Shown here piece by piece: positions 58,204 through 64,000 of a stretch of 64,000 nucleotides of DNA; position 1 is the first letter of the stretch; every line of letters begins with the position of its first letter. A program made the position numbers and the translations under genes. Origin of the DNA: an uncultured Bacteroides sp. (GTDB lineage Bacteria; Bacteroidota; Bacteroidia; Bacteroidales; UBA932); assembly GCA_945874355.1 (NCBI GenBank), contig CAMCGB010000003.1:140186-204185 (forward strand). The letters are read 5' to 3'. Below the pieces are notes generated by a model. It was not told where the DNA came from. It ran no database searches and saw nothing but the letters and a program-made list of their open reading frames with translations.

Positions 58204-58908
58204 TCAGCGGCTCCTCCCTTTCTTCTTTCCGTTATCCTCGCCCTGGTTCTCTCCAAGGCTTTCCATCTTCTTCAGGGCTTCCTTTTCGGCCTTTTGAGCC
58301 TCCTTCAGCCATTCCGGATGGGTGAAGTCGTTCTTGCGGGTCCACGCACTGAACTGCACACAGGCATCGAACTTCTGTCCGTCAGTTCTTGTCATACCCT
58401 TCAGGTAGACCGCCTCTCCCTTCAGGTATTTTGACATCTGCTCATTGTCAAGCCTGACTCCTGCGACCATTCCGTCTTTCGGTCCGGTCACGCTCTCCGC
58501 CGGCATACTGACGAGTCTGTTGGTTTCCCTGTTCAGGCTGACGAAATACTGCTTGCTGCCGTCCTTGCTCGGAACAAGACTGCCGGCGTGGCCGGTTTCA
58601 GCAAGGTTCCTGACCTGGTCCCTCGTCAGTTCTACGCCAAACAGGTAGAGTTTTGAATTCTCGGTAATCGGTTCCCCGACTCCCTGCAGCTCCAGCTTGA
58701 CTGAACCGTCCTTTGCCTTGTAACAGCGTATTGCTGCCTGGCCTTCCACCGACAGACCTTCTTCCTTGCGGTAAAAATTCATCGGAGGAGTGTACCTTCC
58801 GGCCATCAGCCGCTGCATTGCCTCATGATTGGCTTCCAGCATCTTCTGCTGAATGCCCCACCCTGCCAGCTTCTGCCAGGGGATTTCATTTGCTTCAAGT
58901 TTTGCCAT
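58204..58908 (-). CDS. DUF3945/DUF4099-type protein
   Basis: This 234-residue protein resembles the DUF4099/DUF3945 proteins that accompany ArdC and primase genes on Bacteroidota ICEs: EIPWQKLAGWGIQQKML near the N-terminus and MVAGVRLDNEQMSKYLKGEAVYLKGM in the C-terminal half. It ends in a Lys/Arg-rich tail. It lies one base before ArdC in the same operon. Function is unknown. Confidence 0.8.
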   Translation of the reverse strand: MAKLEANEIPWQKLAGWGIQQKMLEANHEAMQRLMAGRYTPPMNFYRKEEGLSVEGQAAIRCYKAKDGSVKLELQGVGEPITENSKLYLFGVELTRDQVRNLAETGHAGSLVPSKDGSKQYFVSLNRETNRLVSMPAESVTGPKDGMVAGVRLDNEQMSKYLKGEAVYLKGMTRTDGQKFDACVQFSAWTRKNDFTHPEWLKEAQKAEKEALKKMESLGENQGEDNGKKKGRSR

Positions 58909-58931
58909 ATTCGTATGTTGTTTGAGTGTAG

Positions 58932-59915
58932 TCACAATCCCCTGCCGAGCGAACGTTGCTGCAGGTCACTGCCTTTGATTGCCTGGGTCAGGTATTCATT
59001 CAGGTCATTGTTCCGGCAGTAGGTCGGAGACATATCGGTTACCTTCCATTCCCCGCACCGGTCCCTGATGAACTCCAGACACTGTCTTCCGGCTTCGTCA
59101 TTGTCCAGCCAGCATTCGATTCGGCTGTGTCTATGCAGGAAACTGACAGCATCCCCGACGTTTACGGTCGAATTCAATACAACGCAGTCACAGTCCGGTT
59201 TGCGGACTCCCCTCATTGTCAAGAGCGACAGGTAATCCATAAAGCCTTCAAACACCATCACCTTGCCTTTTCCCGCATCCGGATGTGAATGGCAGAATTC
59301 CCTGTCCTTCCAGGCTTCCCCGACAATGGGACTGTCCTTGACTATGGTCGATATGCTGTTGACATTGGTACCCTTGAAGAAACTGTTGCGCAGAACATAT
59401 CCGTCCCTGTCGTTACGGAAGCCTATGGCGAACATATGTTTGCCCGAAGCCCCTATCCTGAAATCCACTTCATCACACCATAGGTTTGCAAGATCCGGAT
59501 TGATTCCTCGCCCCCTCAGATAGTTGCGGAGTGCCCGGTTCGTAATCATATTCAGGGAGCTGAGGATTTCTATTCCGGGCTTCTTTTCGCTTTCCTTCTT
59601 GACCGTCCTTGGTGGTTCGTAGCTCTCACAGAGTCCACCGCAGATGTCGATGATCTTCTCCGCCGCTTCCTTGTTGGAATTCAGTCCGAACATCAGGCGG
59701 ACAAGTTCTATGTTGCCGCCACCGGCCCGTCTGCCGTCAGGAAGGATGCTGCCGTAGTCACACCACATGTTGCGACGTTCGTCGACGTGCATCGACGGGG
59801 TCCTGTCCTCACGGAACGGTGCTTTGTACATATACCCGTTATGGGTCATGTCGCATCCGAGTTTCGCCATGATCGTGAGGATTGAATACTCGCTTCTGAC
59901 TCTGTCAAAATCCAT
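58932..59915 (-). CDS. CHC2/TOPRIM DNA primase
   Basis: This 327-residue protein has an N-terminal CHC2-like zinc-binding region (LGCDMTHNGYMYKAPFREDRTPSMHV and WCDYGS). A TOPRIM core follows with VMVFEGFMDYLSLL and CWLDNDEAGRQC carrying the metal-binding acids. It would prime the complementary strand of transferred DNA. The ATG at 59915 gives a normal start (MDFDRVRSEYS); an in-frame extension reaches into the promoter. It heads the minus-strand ArdC operon. Confidence 0.9.
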   Translation of the reverse strand: MDFDRVRSEYSILTIMAKLGCDMTHNGYMYKAPFREDRTPSMHVDERRNMWCDYGSILPDGRRAGGGNIELVRLMFGLNSNKEAAEKIIDICGGLCESYEPPRTVKKESEKKPGIEILSSLNMITNRALRNYLRGRGINPDLANLWCDEVDFRIGASGKHMFAIGFRNDRDGYVLRNSFFKGTNVNSISTIVKDSPIVGEAWKDREFCHSHPDAGKGKVMVFEGFMDYLSLLTMRGVRKPDCDCVVLNSTVNVGDAVSFLHRHSRIECWLDNDEAGRQCLEFIRDRCGEWKVTDMSPTYCRNNDLNEYLTQAIKGSDLQQRSLGRGL

Positions 59916-59935
59916 TTCGTCGGTTTTTCGTAAAT

Positions 59936-59969
59936 TTTGCACGACCTATGAATTATTTCTTTATATTTG
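59936..59969 (+). promoter_or_regulatory. promoter of the twin-HTH gene
   Basis: TTTG (59936-59939) and TATATTTG (59962-59969) form a -33/-7 pair with a 22-base spacer. It runs away from the primase gene. The TTTTTCGTAAATTTTGCA motif at 59924-59941 overlaps the -33 element and resembles motifs at 28481 and 40110. A TTCGTTAGTTTTT copy lies at 60018-60030. Confidence 0.55.
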
Positions 59970-60043
59970 CATAGGTTTATTTGACAAAGTTTGAGAGTTA
60001 TTTCCTCAAAACAAAAATTCGTTAGTTTTTAATTCGACGAAAA

Positions 60044-60547
60044 ATGGATGAAAAGCTGAAACGGCAGCGACCGATGGTCAATGCCGCGACTATCGAGAAG
60101 TGCAAGACCCTGAAGTTCCTCGGCAACTTCCTCAATGCCACCGGCGCAAAACGCGAAGACCTGACTGCGCATATGGGCATCACCACCGCCGCTTTCGGGC
60201 GCTGGTTCAGCGTTGATGACATACGGTATTCGAACCTCGTCAGGATATATGACTACTTCGGATACGATGTGAAGATGGTGTTCACATATGCAGATGACAA
60301 GGCACCGTCAAGGGCGATGGCATATGCAATCCTGAATATGCTGGACCCGACGAAGAAGCTCAATCCCCTCTTCGTCGAGATGAAGCTCAACAACTACAAC
60401 TTCGAAACTATCGGTGACAAGCTCAATCGCACCGCCCAGGCCGTCAACCACTGGTTCCTGGAGGACGAGATTGCCGTCTCGATGCTCTTCAAGTTCGCTG
60501 CTGCGATGGGAGCGACTTTGGAGCTCGTGCCGGAGGTGAGAGGGTAA
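60044..60547 (+). CDS. twin helix-turn-helix regulator
   Basis: This 167-residue protein has two XRE-like helix-turn-helix regions that look like copies of each other: KFLGNFLNATGAKREDLTAHMGITTAAFGRWF (about 24-55) and LFVEMKLNNYNFETIGDKLNRTAQAVNHWF (about 108-138). It has no other domain. It probably binds the TTCGT sites near it. It diverges from the primase-ArdC operon and may regulate it. Start ATG 60044 is the first in frame after the promoter. Confidence 0.75.
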   Translation: MDEKLKRQRPMVNAATIEKCKTLKFLGNFLNATGAKREDLTAHMGITTAAFGRWFSVDDIRYSNLVRIYDYFGYDVKMVFTYADDKAPSRAMAYAILNMLDPTKKLNPLFVEMKLNNYNFETIGDKLNRTAQAVNHWFLEDEIAVSMLFKFAAAMGATLELVPEVRG

Positions 60548-60635
60548 GGATTAGTGTTATACAGCCTATATTTTAATTTTAATAAAAGTCAAGAGTCTGT
60601 GATTAGCTGACCAAAATTATAGAGCATAGAATGAT

Positions 60636-62675
60636 ATGATACGACATTTCTCAAATAAGATTCAAAATGAGATTCAGAAAGAATTGTTCAATGCGAAATC
60701 CTCTATAAGGATAGCGGTTGCCTGGTTTACCAATGAACTTCTATTTCAACCCTTATTGATGAAAAGTCAATTAGGTATACGTGTTGAACTCATCTCAAAT
60801 TTCGATGAGATCAATATGTCCAGTTCCAACAAGATAGCATTCAAGCAACTAGAAGATGCCGGTGGAATCGTTCATTGGAATAAGACCAACAAATTGATGC
60901 ATGATAAGTTCTGCATCATTGATGATCGAATTGTCATTACTGGTTCATACAATTGGACCAACAAAGCGGAAGATAATGATGAATCCATTTCCATTTCGTA
61001 TGATGAGGACGAGACCATTAACTTCTATAAGCTTCGTTTTGATGCATTAGCCAACAAGTACCCAGCCAATACGATAACCAAACCTGAACATTCAACAGTC
61101 TCCACTAAAACAGTCACCCCGGCACCTCAGATCGAAGTCAAAGTCGTGCAGCCTGTTCCTCAAAAAATTGAAGAAAAACCAGACCCTAATGTTTTAGTAA
61201 AAAAAGAATGCGGTGATGGTATTGTATTCAAGCTATACAAAGACGGTCGGTTTGTAATTGAAGGCGAGGGAACTATACCGAATCAAGATGATTCTTCCTA
61301 TCCATGGTCAATCCTACGACCAAGGATTACCAAGGTTATATTTGATAGATGCATTGTTGATGTCCCCAATAATGCTTTCAGACATTGCTCTAACCTTGAA
61401 GAAGTCGTGCTTGGAGGAGGTGTAAAGAATATTGGGGGAAGAGCTTTTGAAGAATGCGAGTCACTTAAATCAGTTAAATGGGACCATGTTAATGAAATTG
61501 GCGATCATGCTTTTCAGCAGTGTACCTCTCTTTGTTCTCTATCAGGGTCATCACCGAAAAAAATAGGGTTTCAAGCTTTTCTGGGATGCTCATCATTGAC
61601 TCGCTGCATTTTGGCCGAAGAGGTTGGCATAAAGGCCTTCCAAGAATGTACATCATTGGTTTACATAGATACTGGTGTCTTCCCGGAGAAAGGTTCCTTC
61701 TCAGTAGAAGAAGATATACCTTTACCATCTTTTTTCACGGTCAAATTTCCCCGAGAATCAGATCAAGAATATATCAGGAGAATTCATTCTAACATGGAAT
61801 TTGAAAAGAGGAGAGAAAAAAAAAGGGAAGAATTATTAAAGCATGTCACATACTCATCTGGATGTAAGATTATTGGCGAAGGTGCTTTTTTACTATGTAC
61901 TAGTCTTAAATATGTCTCTTTGTCAAAGAGTGTTCAGACGATCGGAGATTTTGCATTCGAAGGATGTTCAAGTCTAGCGAAACTATATATCGGTGCTGCA
62001 AAGGAGATTGGACATAAGGCATTCAAAGACTGTTGTTCTCTAACTTATATTAGGGTAGGAGAAGGAATTCAATCGTTAGGATATGATGTTTTTGGAGGTT
62101 GCGTCGCAATCAAATCTATTTCTTTTCCTTCCTATCCTTCTTTTCCGGAATCCGAGTTCGGTAATAACGCAGACAAAGTTGAATATTTCCATGTTGACAG
62201 CCCATTAGAGAAGAAAGCAAAACAGTATGGATTATTGGGGTTACCAACTAAATATGATTGCACAGAGGTTAAGGACCTTAATATTCCTATTGATAAAATA
62301 TTAAGATATAAAGCCAATTCTCACGTACCAGGAGATATTATTACTATTCCTGACGAAGACCCTTTTATTGTTTCAACTACAAGGTATAATGATGGTGTTT
62401 TCCCATCACCTAAATATTTCCTCAGAGTAATAAAAAATGGATATAATACCTGGTTAAATTTAGGAGGAATCCTTCTTATGTGTGACAAGGACGGCAAGCC
62501 CCTTGGACCAGTTCAAGAAACCATGCTCAGGTGTTCAACTCTAGGAGAGATGGTAAGTATTATTAGAGGAAGAACAATTGCATTTGGTGATTTTCAAGAA
62601 TTCCAAGTTCTTATGAAAAGACGCGATGGTGAAAGCATTGAGGTTAGGAAGTACCCAGAGCTTCAGATATTGTAA
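60636..62675 (+). CDS. PLD-family nuclease fused to BspA-type leucine-rich repeats
   Basis: This 679-residue protein starts with a PLD-like domain (residues 1-145). It has one HKD motif, LMHDKFCIIDD (His89, Lys91, Asp96), followed by GSYNWTNKAEDND. Single-HKD proteins act as dimers and are usually nucleases. A Pro/Val/Lys linker (about 150-185) leads to a BspA-type LRR (LRR_5) region near 225-515 with at least six repeats (for example IGGRAFEECESLKSV, IGDHAFQQCTSL, IGEGAFLLCTSLKYV). It is interrupted near 395 by a coiled coil. The last 140 residues form an unknown beta-rich domain. No signal peptide is present, so it is cytoplasmic. It opens an AT-rich three-gene set. Confidence 0.85.
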   Translation: MIRHFSNKIQNEIQKELFNAKSSIRIAVAWFTNELLFQPLLMKSQLGIRVELISNFDEINMSSSNKIAFKQLEDAGGIVHWNKTNKLMHDKFCIIDDRIVITGSYNWTNKAEDNDESISISYDEDETINFYKLRFDALANKYPANTITKPEHSTVSTKTVTPAPQIEVKVVQPVPQKIEEKPDPNVLVKKECGDGIVFKLYKDGRFVIEGEGTIPNQDDSSYPWSILRPRITKVIFDRCIVDVPNNAFRHCSNLEEVVLGGGVKNIGGRAFEECESLKSVKWDHVNEIGDHAFQQCTSLCSLSGSSPKKIGFQAFLGCSSLTRCILAEEVGIKAFQECTSLVYIDTGVFPEKGSFSVEEDIPLPSFFTVKFPRESDQEYIRRIHSNMEFEKRREKKREELLKHVTYSSGCKIIGEGAFLLCTSLKYVSLSKSVQTIGDFAFEGCSSLAKLYIGAAKEIGHKAFKDCCSLTYIRVGEGIQSLGYDVFGGCVAIKSISFPSYPSFPESEFGNNADKVEYFHVDSPLEKKAKQYGLLGLPTKYDCTEVKDLNIPIDKILRYKANSHVPGDIITIPDEDPFIVSTTRYNDGVFPSPKYFLRVIKNGYNTWLNLGGILLMCDKDGKPLGPVQETMLRCSTLGEMVSIIRGRTIAFGDFQEFQVLMKRRDGESIEVRKYPELQIL

Positions 62676-62716
62676 GTTAATGATAACTGCTATTTTAATA
62701 AACTGATCATTATAGA

Positions 62717-62971
62717 ATGCCATACATAACATCATTAATAATCGAGGTTCTGATAAAGGCTAAGAGACCTCTATCCATAAACGAGATTGTAAATGGCATA
62801 AATAGTCAGTTTTTCAACACCGCTGATTACGATACAGTCTACGGTGCAATATATAGGGAATGGGAAAAAGACCACTACGTAATTTTTGAAGATATCGATG
62901 TCTCACCGCATACATTTTTCATTGACGAAGACTATATAGACTCTAATGGTGACCCTATTGTTGGGCCATAA
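62717..62971 (+). CDS. small winged-helix-like protein
   Basis: This 84-residue protein (start MPYITSLIIEVLIKAKRPLSINEIVNGI) resembles the winged-helix or HARE-HTH type: helix-turn-helix, then an acidic beta tail. It may bind DNA or act as an adaptor. It lies 41 bases after the PLD-LRR gene and 31 before the WG gene on the same strand. Confidence 0.65.
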   Translation: MPYITSLIIEVLIKAKRPLSINEIVNGINSQFFNTADYDTVYGAIYREWEKDHYVIFEDIDVSPHTFFIDEDYIDSNGDPIVGP

Positions 62972-63002
62972 ATGATAATAAGGAATATTAAGCACACAGT
63001 AT

Positions 63003-63950
63003 ATGATTTGTCCGAATTGTGGAAATAACAATGTTGAAGGAGCTAAGTTCTGCATGCATTGTGGAACAAATTTGAGTGAGCTACCTGTATGCTCTTCATG
63101 TGGATCTATACTCCCTCAGGGAGCAAAGTTCTGCATCAAGTGCGGTAGCCCGATTGCCTCTGTAGAGGCTGTGATTCTTCCATTCATCTCAAACGGGAAG
63201 GTAGGATTAAAGGATAAGAATAGCGGAAGAATTATTGCGAACGCTATATATGATATGGTATATGGACTCCACGATGGTGTTTATAAATTCCGGAAATCAG
63301 GCTTGTATGGCTTCTTAAATTCCGAAGGTTATGAGATTATTCCTGCGAAGTATAAAGAAGCAAACGACTTTTCAGAAGGACTGGCTGGTGTATCAGTGGA
63401 CGGTTCTAATTGGGGGTTCATAAACACAAATGACATTTTCGTCCTCGATGCGGTTTACTCCAGTGTAAGGGACTTCCATGAGGGTTTAGCCTTTGTTGAG
63501 ATGGAAGAGGAAGACTATATGTTTAGTGAAACTACATATGTTGGAAAACTTATTGACAGTAAAGGCACAATTATCTCTGACTATTTATATAGTTCAACAT
63601 ATGACTGTTTTAGACACGTCGTTTATACGGGAGAAGTCATTTGCGATTTCTATAATGGTTATGCCGTAATGAAGGATATTGACTTGTGGAATGGTGAAGA
63701 AACATTTATACGTTACTATATTCTGACAAATGAAGGAAAGAAGATTCCAAATCCAATTCAAGAATACTCAGAAGAAGACAGCATTAAAGAGTTTCAGAAA
63801 AAGAACCCTGACTATGATCCGGATACCGCAAAATATGATGACTGGGGATTTGAACCTCATAAGGGTTTCAAAATATACGGTGATTTCGGCAGATGTACTA
63901 AAGGAGTGCATAAAGCATGCATGATGTCATATTGTGATACGCTTGTGTAA
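63003..63950 (+). CDS. double zinc ribbon and WG-repeat protein
   Basis: This 315-residue protein starts with two zinc ribbons (CPNCGNNNVEGAKFCMHCG and CSSCGSILPQGAKFCIKCG). WG-type beta repeats (about 60-230: GLYGFLNSEGYEIIPAKYKEA, NWGFINTNDIFVLDAVYSSV, GKLIDSKGTIISDYLY) and an acidic C-terminus follow. Zinc ribbons suggest binding of nucleic acid or protein; WG repeats are likely a beta-propeller-like interaction platform. It ends the AT-rich set; only a few bases follow in the window, without a clear terminator. Confidence 0.85.
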   Translation: MICPNCGNNNVEGAKFCMHCGTNLSELPVCSSCGSILPQGAKFCIKCGSPIASVEAVILPFISNGKVGLKDKNSGRIIANAIYDMVYGLHDGVYKFRKSGLYGFLNSEGYEIIPAKYKEANDFSEGLAGVSVDGSNWGFINTNDIFVLDAVYSSVRDFHEGLAFVEMEEEDYMFSETTYVGKLIDSKGTIISDYLYSSTYDCFRHVVYTGEVICDFYNGYAVMKDIDLWNGEETFIRYYILTNEGKKIPNPIQEYSEEDSIKEFQKKNPDYDPDTAKYDDWGFEPHKGFKIYGDFGRCTKGVHKACMMSYCDTLV

Positions 63951-64000
63951 AAAGCAACTTTTTCTTCAGCACTTTTAAGAAGTTTTCATTTCAGCTGATT

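Noticed and set aside
2055..64000. Duplicated attachment core from the mnmE 3' end
   Set aside because: I looked for a second copy of the last bases of mnmE or of the sequence after its terminator and found none. The right end is probably outside the window or too short to recognise by eye.
1..64000. tRNA or rRNA genes
   Set aside because: No cloverleaf or rRNA-like stretch was seen on either strand while reading; a covariance-model search would settle this.

Overview
The window comes from a Bacteroidales bacterium; the family cannot be fixed from sequence alone. The genes point there (DUF4138/TraN, TraM, TraK, TraJ, DUF4141/TraI, TraO, DUF4906, DUF3575, Mfa1/Mfa2-type fimbrial proteins). 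So do the promoters, many of which carry the Bacteroidota -7 element TAnnTTTG. The conserved backbone is of moderate GC, while several cargo blocks are clearly AT-rich.

Left edge (1-2138): a rhodanese gene and mnmE, which ends at a clean terminator, are ordinary chromosome. From about 2140 onward the window reads as one large integrative and conjugative element (ICE). Its recombination module (2249-5388) holds a multi-HTH excisionase-like protein, a tyrosine integrase and two small partners. A minus-strand CTnDOT-type transfer operon follows (12971 down to 5385: TraD-position protein, TraE, F, G, I, J, K, a 35-residue membrane peptide, TraM, TraN). Next comes a plus-strand block (13237-14956: RadC/JAB, DUF4313, phosphoribosyltransferase, SSB). 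The right end of the element was not found and may lie beyond 64000.

Cargo 1 (15064-27617) is a five-gene minus-strand restriction-modification-like operon: SNF2 helicase with a PLD-like N-terminus, DUF4391, two paralogous type III Mod methyltransferases and a type III Res nuclease. A WYL regulator diverges from it, and an 11-bp inverted repeat overlaps the regulator's promoter. After a hairpin-rich region and several tiny genes (27618-29033), cargo 2 (39390 down to 29063) is a Mfa-type fimbrial operon: Ig-like protein, DUF3575, TraQ-like lipoprotein, OmpA/TPR protein, small membrane protein, fimbrillin, Mfa2-like protein and DUF4906 protein.

Replication and mobilisation (39489-45550): a TraO-like outer-membrane protein, a Rep_3-type initiator with iteron arrays on both sides, hairpins that may form oriT, a ribbon-helix-helix accessory protein, a second SSB, a MOBP-like relaxase and a VirD4-type coupling protein. 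Cargo 3 (48070 down to 45744) is an AT-rich six-gene operon of unrecognised proteins behind one good promoter. Between 48281 and 49585 there is gene debris (a phage-like fragment and a truncated HAD phosphatase). Cargo 4 (49586-55814) is led by a LytTR regulator and encodes exported and membrane proteins. An mreB 3' fragment and a frameshifted small gene follow.

The last part (56616-59915) has a candidate small RNA and a minus-strand block with an ArdC antirestriction protein, a DUF3945-type protein and a CHC2/TOPRIM primase. A twin-HTH regulator diverges from the primase. An AT-rich trio at 60636-63950 closes the window: a PLD nuclease fused to BspA-type leucine-rich repeats, a winged-helix-like small protein and a zinc-ribbon/WG-repeat protein. 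The three best candidates for undescribed systems are this trio, the six-gene cassette at 45744-48070 and the twin-Mod/SNF2/DUF4391/Res locus.
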